From: JANMJD01 sp963828405
GTDB taxonomy: Bacteria > Actinomycetota > Acidimicrobiia > Acidimicrobiales > Ilumatobacteraceae
Reading direction: 5' to 3'
Assembly: GCA_963828405.1 (NCBI GenBank)
Contig: CAWHEG010000031.1
Location: forward strand, 62,001-126,000
Length of the DNA stretch: 64,000 nt
Part shown: positions 7,500-15,294 of the stretch, one piece after another
How the letters are laid out: each line of letters starts with the position of its first letter
How positions within the stretch are numbered: the stretch's first letter is position 1
Translations under genes and position numbers: made by a program
The notes under the pieces: model-generated
What the model saw: only the letters and a program-made list of their open reading frames with translations
Told to the model about the DNA's origin: nothing
The model's database searches: none

Positions 7500-8006
7500 G
7501 TGGCACGCATCGACATTCCCGCCGGAGAGGGGCTCGAACGGCGTCGCCTGTGGGAGCTGTCCCCCGAGCTCGGCGCAGCGTTGAGTGCGATGAGCGATGC
7601 CGTCTACACCAAGTCCTCGCTCGACGTCCGCGTCCGCGAGGTGGCTCGGATGCGGGTGGCGCAGATCAACCGCTGCCACATTTGAATCGCCACTCGATCC
7701 GCATCGGCGATGCGGAGCGGCCTCGATGACGAGCTCTACCACCGCGTCGCCGAGCACGCCGAAATCGGTGCGTTCACCATGGCGGAGAAGCTCGCCGCGG
7801 AATCCGCCGAACGCTTCCACCGAGGCCACGAGGCCACGATCGTGGACGACGAGTACTGGGAGCGGATGCGCGCCGCCTTCACTGATCGGCAGATCGTCGA
7901 ACTGCTCACCCTCATCGGGTTCTGCATCGGCGCCGGTCGCACGCTGGCGCTGCTCGACGTCGCCAACGACGGCGAGCAGAATCTGACGCGCGATCCATCC
8001 GGCTGA
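7500..8006 (+). CDS. AhpD-like/carboxymuconolactone decarboxylase family protein, probable selenoprotein (in-frame TGA at 7683)
   Basis: Read through the in-frame TGA at 7683-7685, this is a complete 168-residue alkylhydroperoxidase-D-like protein. It starts MARIDIPAGEGLERRRLW, has VREVARMRVAQINRCHI before the TGA, and continues in the same frame with IATRSASAMRSGLDDELY, FTMAEKLAAESAERF and LIGFCIGAGRTLALLDV. The TGA is residue 62, exactly the second position of the redox CxxC motif (Cys59-His-Ile-TGA), so decoding as selenocysteine gives CxxU. A perfect 8-bp hairpin with loop GGC follows at the distance expected of a bacterial SECIS. No other disruption is present. AhpD-like CxxU selenoproteins are known from metagenomic surveys. 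The alternative is a single nonsense mutation of a Cys codon. No sel genes occur in the window. GTG start, leaderless. Confidence 0.75.
7698..7716 (+). promoter_or_regulatory. SECIS-like hairpin TCCGCATC-GGC-GATGCGGA
   Basis: A perfect 8-bp stem with a 3-nt loop that starts with G. Twenty nucleotides separate the TGA (ends 7685) from the loop (7706). In E. coli fdhF the loop GG also lies about 20 nt beyond the UGA. This satisfies the published bacterial SECIS pattern (loop 3-14 nt with an early G, stem 4-16 bp, distance 16-37 nt). Confidence 0.65.
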
Positions 8007-8012
8007 CACAAT
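8007..8012 (+). promoter_or_regulatory. Possible -10 hexamer CACAAT
   Basis: CACAAT lies 6 nt before the ATG at 8019. It matches the leaderless pattern except for the first base. Confidence 0.35.
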
Positions 8013-8018
8013 CGGTGG

Positions 8019-8993
8019 ATGCCACGACGCCCGTTTCGATTCGGCCTGCAAGCGTTCGAGGCCACCACCGCCGACCAGTGGTTCGACCTGGTGCGGCGGA
8101 CCGAGCAACTCGGCTACTCGACCCTGTTCACGTCGGACCACTACTTCGGGCCGGGCGCGATCTCCGACGCCACCGGCCACCGTCCGGTCGACCTTGCTCC
8201 GCTGAGCGCGATCGCCGCGGCCGGCGCGGTGACGACGACGCTGCGGGTCGGTTGCCGCGTGTTCGCCTGCGACTTCCACCACCCGGTCGTGCTCGCCAAG
8301 GAGATGGCGACCATCGATCTGCTGTCGAACGGACGACTCGAAGTCGGGCTCGGGGCCGGCTGGATGCGAGACGAGTACGCCGGGCTCGGGGTGCCGATGG
8401 CGTCGGCGGGCGAGCGGATCGCCAAGGTCGGTGACTACGTCGAGTTGATGCGCGCCCACTGGTCCGGCCGACAACTCGACGTGCACAACGCGCACGTCGA
8501 CGTCTCGGGGTTCGCCGGACTTCCGCTCCCGGTTCAACAGCCGGGCCCGCCGATCATGATCGGTGGTGGCGCGCCCAAGATCCTCGGGCTGGCCGGCAGG
8601 CTCGCCGACATCGTCAGCGTCAACTTCAACAACGCGTCCGGCAAGCTCGGCAGTGCCAGCGTCGCCAGCTCGGGCGCCGACGAGACGGCACAGAAGATCG
8701 AGTGGGTCAGGGCCGGCGCAGGCGATCGCTTCGAGCGGATCGAGCTCGAACTGGCCGGCTACTTCGTCGCCGTCGGCGAGGGGGGCGACGAACGGCGGGC
8801 GGCGATCGCCGACCGGTTCGGTGTGAGCGTCGAGGCCTTGGCCAAGCACCCGCACGCGCTGATCGGCAGCGTCGAGCAGATCTGCGACCTGTTGATCGAG
8901 CGTCGCGAACGGTACGGCTTCAGCTACGTCACCGTCGCCCAGCGCCATCTGGACGAGTTCGCCCCGGTGGTCGCCGCGCTCGCCGGTCGCTGA
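8019..8993 (+). CDS. LLM class F420-dependent oxidoreductase (TIGR03621-like)
   Basis: A 324-aa luciferase-like-fold protein. It begins RPFRFGLQAFEA, then TEQLGYSTLFTSDHYF, LRVGCRVFACDFHHPVVLAKEMATIDLLSNGRLEVGLGAGWM, and the phosphate-loop-like PIMIGGGAPKILGLAGRLADIVSVNF. This is the complete F420-binding TIM-barrel core of the TIGR03621 group. Probable role: F420H2-dependent reduction or F420-dependent oxidation of a small organic substrate. It follows the AhpD-like gene by 12 bp and probably has its own leaderless promoter. Confidence 0.87.
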   Translation: MPRRPFRFGLQAFEATTADQWFDLVRRTEQLGYSTLFTSDHYFGPGAISDATGHRPVDLAPLSAIAAAGAVTTTLRVGCRVFACDFHHPVVLAKEMATIDLLSNGRLEVGLGAGWMRDEYAGLGVPMASAGERIAKVGDYVELMRAHWSGRQLDVHNAHVDVSGFAGLPLPVQQPGPPIMIGGGAPKILGLAGRLADIVSVNFNNASGKLGSASVASSGADETAQKIEWVRAGAGDRFERIELELAGYFVAVGEGGDERRAAIADRFGVSVEALAKHPHALIGSVEQICDLLIERRERYGFSYVTVAQRHLDEFAPVVAALAGR

Positions 8994-9056
8994 GCACCCG
9001 ACCCGGCGCTGCACCAGGTCCGCCCGGGTGTTCGCCGACTTCGGCCGAGCACCGGC

Positions 9057-10469
9057 TCAGTCCCAGGCTCCATGCGCCAAGCGTGCGGGTTCGGCGAGGA
9101 GGTCGACCACGGTGCGGCAGAACTCGGCCGCCGGCACGCCGTCGATGACCCGGTGATCCCAGGTGAGACTGAGCGTGAGGCGCTTCACGGTGCTGAGCGC
9201 GCCATCGACGAGCACGAGGTCGTCACGCAGGCGACCGATGCCGAGGATGCCGGCGTTGGGCGGGTTGATCACCGGGGTGAACATGTCGACGCCGAAGGTG
9301 CCCAGCGCGCTGACGCTGAAGGTGCCGCCCTCGAGTTCGGCCGGTTTGATCGATCCGGACCGGGCCGCTGCGGCCAGGCGAGTGGTCTCGGCAGCCAGCT
9401 CAGCCAGCTCACGGTGGGCGGCGTCGCGTACGACGGGCACCAGCAGCCCGTTGTCGACGGCGACGGCCAGCCCGATGTGCACCTCGGGGAGCACCGCGAT
9501 CCCCGCCTCGGTGACCTGGGCGTTCATCCGCGGATGACGAAGCAGGGCATGTGCGGCGGCGGCCACCACGTAGTCGGTGATCGACGGCGCCGCAGCTCGG
9601 GGGTCGGCTTGTTTGCGGTCGGCGCGGTCGGTCAGCACCGCCGTCATCTCGGCGTCCATCGACAGCGTGAGTTGCGCCATCTCGCGCAGCGAGGCGTGCA
9701 TGCGCGTGGCGATCGTGCCACGCATGCCCGACATCCGGATCGTCTCGGTCGGCTCCTGCAGCAGCGGCCAGGTCGTCGACGACGGTGCCCGCCGTTGCAG
9801 CAGGCCGCGCACGTGCTGGGCCACGCCGTCGCGGGTGACGCGGCGTTCGACCGGGTCGATCGGCACCGAGGCGAGATCGATGCCGAGCAGATCGGCCAAG
9901 TTGCGGGCGGCCACGGAGGCGACCGTCAGTGATCCTGACCCGACTGCGATCGGCGGCGCTCCGAGCGTCGCCGCGGCTGGAGGAGCGAACCGTGCCAGGG
10001 GCGGGGCCTCGACATCCTCCGACACGATCCTGCCCCCAGGACCGGTGCCGCGCACGTCGGCGAGGACGACACCCCGCTCAGCGGCGACACGACGGGCGTT
10101 GGGCGTTGCGAGCAGGCGCCCTCCGACGCCGACGGACGACGACACCGTCGGTGCGGTCGCCCGGGCTCGTGGGGGCGCCGCTACCGGTGGGGTGCCGACC
10201 GGGGTGACAGCGGCCGATGGCGGAGGGGCTTCGCCGTCGGCCAGCAGCACCCCGACGCGCACGCCGCAGGCGAACACCTCACCGGCTCTACCGATCTGGT
10301 GCAGTCGTCCCGCAGCAGGCGAGCCGACCTCGGTCTCGGTCTTGTCGGTCTCGATCATCATGATCGGCTGATCGGCCTCGACCAGTTCGCCGTCGGCGAC
10401 GAGCCAGTCGATGATCATCGCCTCCTCCATCGTCAGACCGAGCTTGGGCATCGGGACGTCAGTCGCCAT
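9057..10469 (-). CDS. acoC: Dihydrolipoamide acyltransferase (E2) of a 2-oxoacid/acetoin dehydrogenase complex
   Basis: A 470-aa E2 with the full domain order: one N-terminal lipoyl domain (Lys43 in ETDKTETEV is the lipoylation site), a Pro/Ala linker, a peripheral E1/E3-binding domain (LLATPNARRVAAERGVVL...GTGPGGRIVSEDV), and a C-terminal catalytic domain ending with the active-site DHRVIDG. It transfers the acyl group from lipoate to CoA. The ATG at 10469 is chosen because GGAGG lies 6 nt upstream; the frame stays open further up. It is the last gene of a six-gene operon and overlaps the AcoX gene by 11 bp. The AcoX neighbour favours acetoin, but a branched 2-oxoacid is possible. Confidence 0.88.
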   Translation of the reverse strand: MATDVPMPKLGLTMEEAMIIDWLVADGELVEADQPIMMIETDKTETEVGSPAAGRLHQIGRAGEVFACGVRVGVLLADGEAPPPSAAVTPVGTPPVAAPPRARATAPTVSSSVGVGGRLLATPNARRVAAERGVVLADVRGTGPGGRIVSEDVEAPPLARFAPPAAATLGAPPIAVGSGSLTVASVAARNLADLLGIDLASVPIDPVERRVTRDGVAQHVRGLLQRRAPSSTTWPLLQEPTETIRMSGMRGTIATRMHASLREMAQLTLSMDAEMTAVLTDRADRKQADPRAAAPSITDYVVAAAAHALLRHPRMNAQVTEAGIAVLPEVHIGLAVAVDNGLLVPVVRDAAHRELAELAAETTRLAAAARSGSIKPAELEGGTFSVSALGTFGVDMFTPVINPPNAGILGIGRLRDDLVLVDGALSTVKRLTLSLTWDHRVIDGVPAAEFCRTVVDLLAEPARLAHGAWD

Positions 10470-11478
10470 CGGGCGCCTCCTGGGTCGGGCCGAAGTGTTC
10501 GAGATCGAAGAGCTGCCGCCGAGCGGCCCACTGCAGCGTACGGTCGACGTCGACGACGAGTGGGCCGGTACGTGAGACGGTGACGGTGACCGCTGCGCCG
10601 GGGGGCAGCAGGCGATCACGCTCACCGTCGAAGGCCAGCACTCCCGGCCCCGAGAAGGCTGTGGAGCCGCCGTCGTCGAGCACGGCGATGCTCGCCACCG
10701 AGACTGCGGCGAAGGCGCCGGGCACGATCGGCACCCGGATCCGGCGGTCGTCACCACCGAGATGCACGACGACAGCGCCGTTCTCGTGTCGCCCCAGTGG
10801 GTGCAGGCGACCGGCGATGCTCGACAACCCGGTGCTCGTGGGCGAGGCGATCGCCGCGACCACCACACGGATCGTCTGTGGCAGCACCACGGCCCGTGCG
10901 CCGGCGCGCGTCGCGTCGATGAGGGCGACATCGACCAGGGCGACATCGACGACGGGCTCCGTTCCAGGAGCGGTCACCTCGACCTGGAGCAGCTTCGAGG
11001 TGCGCGCCACGGCGTCGAGCGGAACGGCACCGCAGGCGACGAGCCCGGCGGCCGTACCCGCCGAGGAGCCGTCGACGAACACCGGGAAGACGTTGTTGGT
11101 ACCGGTCGAGATGGCCACGATCGGTGCCCCTGGTGCGCCGATGGCCACGTCGCGGCACGTCCCGTCGCCCCCGAGCACGACGATCGGCGAGCAACTCAGC
11201 TCGACGAGCTGTGTCGCCGCACGGCGCGTGTCGAGCGCCGAACCCGTACCCGGCCCATCGACCAGCCGCGCCTCGTCGATCCCGGCGGCGGCTCGTTCGG
11301 CGATGCGGCCGACGTCGCGGGCCAGCAGCACGCGGGAAGCCCCGGACTCCAGAGCGGCGATCACCACCCGGCGGACGATCCCGACCTTGGCGGTGTCAGG
11401 GGTGTGACCAACCGGCGCGTGCAGCCGGCGGACGTCCTTGCCCGCCCACGGGTTGACGATCACGCCCACGCGACTCAC
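10459..11478 (-). CDS. acoX: AcoX-like ATP-NAD kinase family protein
   Basis: A 339-aa protein starting at GTG 11478 (VSRVGVIVNPWAGKDVRRL). The N-terminal half has the NAD-kinase/diacylglycerol-kinase nucleotide-binding signature: IVLGGDGTCRDVA (GGDG motif) and ISTGTNNVFP. The C-terminal half is all-beta-like. AcoX proteins are encoded inside acetoin dehydrogenase operons between the E1 and E2 genes, exactly this position; their biochemical role is not settled. It sits 5 bp after the E1beta gene and overlaps E2 by 11 bp, so it is translationally coupled. Confidence 0.82.
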   Translation of the reverse strand: MSRVGVIVNPWAGKDVRRLHAPVGHTPDTAKVGIVRRVVIAALESGASRVLLARDVGRIAERAAAGIDEARLVDGPGTGSALDTRRAATQLVELSCSPIVVLGGDGTCRDVAIGAPGAPIVAISTGTNNVFPVFVDGSSAGTAAGLVACGAVPLDAVARTSKLLQVEVTAPGTEPVVDVALVDVALIDATRAGARAVVLPQTIRVVVAAIASPTSTGLSSIAGRLHPLGRHENGAVVVHLGGDDRRIRVPIVPGAFAAVSVASIAVLDDGGSTAFSGPGVLAFDGERDRLLPPGAAVTVTVSRTGPLVVDVDRTLQWAARRQLFDLEHFGPTQEAPDGD

Positions 11479-11483
11479 CCGGA

Positions 11484-12491
11484 TCAGGCACCCGGCCGAG
11501 CGAGCGCTGCGCGCACCCCGGCGACGATGCTCGCCGCGTCGGGTATGTACTTGCTTTCGAGCGCAGGCGTGAACGGGATCGGCGAGTACGGCGCGGCGAC
11601 GCGACCGACCGGGGCGTCGAGGTAGTCGAAGGCGAACTCCTGGATCTGGGCCGCCACCTCGGCGCCGAACCCGCCGAACTTCACCGCCTCGTGCGCCACG
11701 ACCACCCGGTTGGTCTTGCGCACCGAGGTCAGTACGGTGTCGATGTCCAGCGGCGACAGGGTGCGCAGGTCGACCACTTCGGCGTCGACGCCCTCCACGG
11801 CGAGTCGGTCGGCGGCCACCAGGCTGTCGGCGGCCGTCTTGCCCCACGACACGATCGTCACGTCCTTGCCGGGCCGCGACACGTTGGCGACACCCAGCGG
11901 GATCGTGTAGCGACCTTCGGGAACAACGCCACGCGCCCCGAGCATCCTCTTGTGCAGCACGAACAGCGTCGGGTTGTCCTCCTGCACCGAGGCCGCCATC
12001 AGTCCCTTCACGTCGTACGCGTTGGAGGGATAGATGACCTTGATGCCCGGAATGTGGCAGAACAGCGCTTCCAGGCTCTGGCTGTGCTGCGCGGCGGCGG
12101 ACAGGCCGGCTCCGCCGGTCGTGGTGATCGTCAGAGGCACCTTGGCGTCGCCGCCGAACATGTACTTCAACTTGGCGGCCTGGTTGGCGATCTGATCGGC
12201 GGCCACCAGCACGAAGTCCATGAACATCAGGTCGACGATCGGGCGCAGGCCGGTGACGGCAGCGCCGATCCCGAGCCCGATGATCGCCTGCTCGCTGATC
12301 GGCGTGTCGACGGCACGACGCTCGCCGAACTCCTTCTGCACGCCGTCGAAGGTGTGGAAAACCCCCCCGTGGGCACCGACATCCTCGCCGGCGATGAACA
12401 CCGTCGGGTCGGCCTCCATCTCCAGCTTGACGGCCTCGATGAAGGCCTGGACGTACGTCATCGTGCGCTCGCCCGGTGCCGACGTGCTCAT
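11484..12491 (-). CDS. acoB: Acetoin/2-oxoacid dehydrogenase E1 component, beta subunit
   Basis: A 335-aa transketolase-like beta subunit. Motifs include MTYVQAFIEAVKLEMEADPTVFIAGEDVG at the N-terminus, RAVDTPISEQAIIGLGIGAAVTGLRPIVDLMFMDF, and the C-terminal transketolase_C domain with VDLRTLSPLDIDTV and VVAHEAVKFGGFGAE. It pairs with the alpha subunit to form the thiamine-diphosphate E1 that decarboxylates or cleaves the substrate and acylates lipoyl-E2. Its 5' end overlaps the alpha gene by 4 bp (ATGA type). Confidence 0.9.
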   Translation of the reverse strand: MSTSAPGERTMTYVQAFIEAVKLEMEADPTVFIAGEDVGAHGGVFHTFDGVQKEFGERRAVDTPISEQAIIGLGIGAAVTGLRPIVDLMFMDFVLVAADQIANQAAKLKYMFGGDAKVPLTITTTGGAGLSAAAQHSQSLEALFCHIPGIKVIYPSNAYDVKGLMAASVQEDNPTLFVLHKRMLGARGVVPEGRYTIPLGVANVSRPGKDVTIVSWGKTAADSLVAADRLAVEGVDAEVVDLRTLSPLDIDTVLTSVRKTNRVVVAHEAVKFGGFGAEVAAQIQEFAFDYLDAPVGRVAAPYSPIPFTPALESKYIPDAASIVAGVRAALARPGA

Positions 12492-13465
12492 CGCGCCATC
12501 TCCGTGAAGACTCCGGCGAGCAGTTGGCTCTCGTCGGGGAACGGGCTCTCGTCGGCGAACTCGATCGCCGCGGCGATGTCGGCGCGCACGGCATCCCAGA
12601 TCTGGTCGAGGTCGTCGCGGTCGGCGATCCCGGAGTCGATCACGTGCTTCTCGAAGACGAAGATCGGGTCGCGCGCCTTCCAGGCCAACACCTCTTCGTC
12701 GGGGCGGTACTTGGCGCCGAGCGTCTGGATCCCGTGGTGGTTGTAGAAGCGGTAGGTCTTGGCTTCGACCAATGCCGGCCCTTCGCCACGGCGGGCCCGG
12801 GCGATCGCCTCACCGGCCGCTTCGTGAACCGCCAGCACGTCCATCCCGTCGACGATCACCCCCGGCATGCCGTAGCCGGCGGCGCGGTCGACGATGTCGG
12901 CGATCAGCATCGTCTTCTCCGTCGGGGTGTATTCGCCGTACTTGTTGTGCTCGCAGATGAACACCACCGGGAGGCGCAGGGCACAGGCCATGTTGGCGGC
13001 CTCGTGGAAGGCCCCGATGTTGGTGGAGGCATCGCCGAAGAAGACGACCGACACCTGGTCGGACCCGACGTACTTGTTGCGGAACCCGGCCCCGACGGCG
13101 ATCGGCGCACCGGCGCCGACGATCCCGTTGGCGCCGAGCATCCCGAGGGAGAGGTCGTTGATGTGCATCGAACCGCCCTTGCCGCCGCAGTAGCCGGTGG
13201 CCTTGCCCATCAGTTCGGCCATCATCCTGCGGAGGTCGCCGCCCTTGGCGACGAGGTGACCGTGGCCGCGGTGCGTCGAGGTGATCTGATCGTCGACCCG
13301 CAGCGCCTCGCAGACGCCGACGGCGACCGCTTCCTGGCCGACGTACAAGTGGAGGAAGCCGGGCATCTTGCCCTGTTCCATCAACTTGCCTGCGGCCTCT
13401 TCGAACAGGCGGATGCGCACCATGCTGCGGTGCATCGCCAGATGTTGATCGCGTGTCAGGTCCAT
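12488..13465 (-). CDS. acoA: Acetoin/2-oxoacid dehydrogenase E1 component, alpha subunit
   Basis: A 325-aa alpha subunit of thiamine-diphosphate E1. It shows FLHLYVGQEAVAVGVCEAL, THRGHGHLVAKGGD, GKATGYCGGKGGSMHI, and the ThDP-binding core VVFFGDASTNIGAFHEAANMACALRLPVVFICEHNKYG (GDG/NN-like motif; here GDA...HNK). It is slightly short, like acetoin dehydrogenase alpha subunits. The ATG at 13465 has GGAG upstream. It is 22 bp downstream of the ThuA-like gene in the same operon. An E3 gene is not in the window. Confidence 0.9.
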   Translation of the reverse strand: MDLTRDQHLAMHRSMVRIRLFEEAAGKLMEQGKMPGFLHLYVGQEAVAVGVCEALRVDDQITSTHRGHGHLVAKGGDLRRMMAELMGKATGYCGGKGGSMHINDLSLGMLGANGIVGAGAPIAVGAGFRNKYVGSDQVSVVFFGDASTNIGAFHEAANMACALRLPVVFICEHNKYGEYTPTEKTMLIADIVDRAAGYGMPGVIVDGMDVLAVHEAAGEAIARARRGEGPALVEAKTYRFYNHHGIQTLGAKYRPDEEVLAWKARDPIFVFEKHVIDSGIADRDDLDQIWDAVRADIAAAIEFADESPFPDESQLLAGVFTEMAR

Positions 13466-13487
13466 GTGTCTCCGAATCGGGGAGGGG

Positions 13488-14264
13488 TCAGGCGGTGGCG
13501 CCACGCGCCCAGCGCAGTGAGCGGCGCAGGATCTCGTGGAAGACCGCCAACTCCCACGAGCGGCGGTCGACATTCGGGTAGTAGGCCTTGAGCGGCACCA
13601 TGTCGTAGTGGCTACGGCAGTGGCCGAGGGTGTTGTACAGCACGGCGCCGTCACCGAGCGGACGGAGGTACATCACCAGGTGATCGGGGTCGCAGTCGCT
13701 CCAGTCGCCTTCGGCGAAGCCGCGTGCGCCACCCCGGTACGAGGTCTGCAGCAGCGGCACGAGGGCGGTGCGATCGGGATAGCGGTTGAGGTACAGCTCG
13801 TCGGTCGCCTCGAAGGGTTCGACCCCGGCGACCAGCCAGTGGTCGGGGGCGACGTTGGTGACCGTGTACGGCTCGATCGGTGGGTGGGCGACGAACTGCG
13901 AGCCGAGCGTGTCGACGAACAGCGGCATGTCGTCGGCGATCGCCCATCCGTCGGGCGTGAGGTCCTGGGCGAAGCTCGTGCCGTGTAAGGCCACCCAGCG
14001 GCCGCCGGCCTCGACCCAATCGCGCAGCACTCGCTGGGCCCGCTCCGAGGGACGCACGTCGCAGGTGTAGGTGACGAGGATCTTGGCCGGGAACATGGCG
14101 CCGGGCTCGAACGGCGACGTGTCCTCGTAATCGGGTTGCACCCGGACGCGGAACTCGTCGTGTTCGGCGAGCAGCTTGAGCAGTTCGAGCCGGGCGTAGT
14201 CGAAGTCGTGCCAGACCCCGCCGACGACCAGCACGACGTCGATTCGCCGCCCGGGAGTGTCCAT
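13488..14264 (-). CDS. ThuA-like domain protein
   Basis: A 258-aa protein with a ThuA (trehalose-utilisation) class-I-glutamine-amidotransferase-like fold. It has VVLVVGGVWHDFDYARLELLKLL at the first strand, VTYTCDVRPSERAQRVLRDWVEAGGRWVALHGTSF, and late YLRPLGDGAVLYNTLGHCRSHYD. ThuA proteins are associated with sugar or keto-sugar conversions, and their reaction is poorly defined. It is 5 bp after the SDR gene and 22 bp before E1alpha, so it is an operon member. This is an unusual companion for an acetoin-type dehydrogenase complex. Confidence 0.82.
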   Translation of the reverse strand: MDTPGRRIDVVLVVGGVWHDFDYARLELLKLLAEHDEFRVRVQPDYEDTSPFEPGAMFPAKILVTYTCDVRPSERAQRVLRDWVEAGGRWVALHGTSFAQDLTPDGWAIADDMPLFVDTLGSQFVAHPPIEPYTVTNVAPDHWLVAGVEPFEATDELYLNRYPDRTALVPLLQTSYRGGARGFAEGDWSDCDPDHLVMYLRPLGDGAVLYNTLGHCRSHYDMVPLKAYYPNVDRRSWELAVFHEILRRSLRWARGATA

Positions 14265-14269
14265 CGTGC

Positions 14270-15040
14270 TCAGAAGTTGACCCGCTTCATGAACCCGCCG
14301 TCGACCGTGAGGTTGGCACCGTTGATGTGCTTGGCGGCAGGGGAGGCGAGGAAGACGACCGCGCGGGCGACGTCGCCGACATCACCGATGCGGCCCATCG
14401 GATGGGTCTTCTCGGTGGCGGCGAAGAACTCCGGCTTGGCGTCCTTGACTCGGTTCCAGTCGCCGCCCTCGACCCAGATCGGACCCGGAGAGACCACGTT
14501 GCAGCGGATGCCCTTGGCGCCGAGCACCTGCGCCTGGCCGAGCGTCCAGTTGGTGACGGCGGCCTTGAAGGCGCTGTAGCTGTTGGACCCGCTGGCGAAG
14601 TGTTCGGCGACGGCCGACGTGCTGATGCTGATCAGCGCGCCGTTGCCACTCTCTGCCAGCGCGGTGGCGGCGGCGTCCGCGCCGTGGATCAAGGCCATCA
14701 GGTCGATGTCCATGTTGTTCTGCCATGCGTCGAGCGACTTGGCCGGCTTGCCGCTGGTGTTGTGGACGTAGATGTCGAGTCCACCGAGCTGCTCGATCGC
14801 CGCCGCCACGAACGATCGCAGCGACTCGCTGTCGGCGGCGTTGACCGCCTGGCCCCACACCTGCTGACCGGTGGCTGCGCGACCCGACAGCTCGGCGACG
14901 GCCGCAGCGACGCCGTCGGCGTCGCGAGCGCAGATGGCGACGGACGCACCCTCGTCGAGCAGCGTTTCGGCGATCGCTCGCCCGATGCCCTTCGTCGAAC
15001 CGGTCACGATCGCCTTCTTGGCGGACAATCCGAGGTCCAT
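14270..15040 (-). CDS. SDR family oxidoreductase
   Basis: A 256-aa classical SDR. It has VTGSTKGIGRAIAETLL (cofactor loop), ICARDA, VHNTSGKPA (in place of NNAG), SISTSA with the catalytic Ser, and YSAFKAA with the Tyr/Lys pair, then PGPIWVEGG and a C-terminal NLTVDGGFMKRV typical of 3-oxoacyl-ACP-reductase-like members. The ATG at 15040 is set by AGGAG 5 nt upstream; the frame extends further upstream without an RBS. It is the first gene of the SDR-ThuA-acoA-acoB-acoX-acoC operon and probably makes or reduces the substrate of that complex. Confidence 0.85.
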   Translation of the reverse strand: MDLGLSAKKAIVTGSTKGIGRAIAETLLDEGASVAICARDADGVAAAVAELSGRAATGQQVWGQAVNAADSESLRSFVAAAIEQLGGLDIYVHNTSGKPAKSLDAWQNNMDIDLMALIHGADAAATALAESGNGALISISTSAVAEHFASGSNSYSAFKAAVTNWTLGQAQVLGAKGIRCNVVSPGPIWVEGGDWNRVKDAKPEFFAATEKTHPMGRIGDVGDVARAVVFLASPAAKHINGANLTVDGGFMKRVNF

Positions 15041-15088
15041 GGATGCTCCTTCGGGTGAGATGTGCACGCGCGGGTGGTGAGGCCGCGG

Positions 15089-15110
15089 GTTACTAGTGTT
15101 GCACTCCAGA
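15089..15110 (+). promoter_or_regulatory. Copy B of the GTTACT-N8-ACTmCAG motif
   Basis: GTTACT, eight bases, ACTCCAG. It lies in the divergent gap, 49 bp upstream of the SDR-aco operon start and about 185 bp upstream of the Rieske gene. It contains ACTAGT, a 6-bp palindrome. Confidence 0.45.
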
Positions 15111-15235
15111 AAGCCCGCGCTGCAACCGTGGCGCGCCGGCGCCCGAGGAAACCTCGTCACGACCCGGTCGACCGGGGCACCGGCTGCGGAGTCGATCGCC
15201 GGGTTCGGCGAACGGGCGTGCCTCCCGTTCTCCCA

Positions 15236-15257
15236 GTTACTTCATTCGGACTACAGT
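15236..15257 (+). promoter_or_regulatory. Copy C of the GTTACT-N8-ACTACAG motif with -10 TACAGT
   Basis: GTTACT, eight bases, ACTACAG. The predicted start lies near 15262, giving a 33-nt leader with AGGGAG before the ATG at 15295. Confidence 0.5.
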
Positions 15258-15294
15258 CCCGATGACCAGTTTCGTGAGCGCAGGGAGACGACCG

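Noticed and set aside
7500..8006. Reading the AhpD-like gene as two fragments or a frameshifted pseudogene
   Set aside because: Both parts are in the same frame. The only interruption is TGA at the redox Cys position and a SECIS-like hairpin follows. A nonsense mutation remains possible but is less likely.
7458..9014. N-terminal extension of the minus-strand SnoaL-like gene to 640 aa
   Set aside because: The extra part is antisense to the AhpD-like and LLM genes. The ATG at 7457 has its own TACGCT -10 and gives the family length.
9057..13465. Annotating the E1/E2 genes simply as pyruvate dehydrogenase
   Set aside because: The AcoX gene between E1beta and E2, and the short alpha subunit, favour an acetoin-type complex. 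The substrate is still open.
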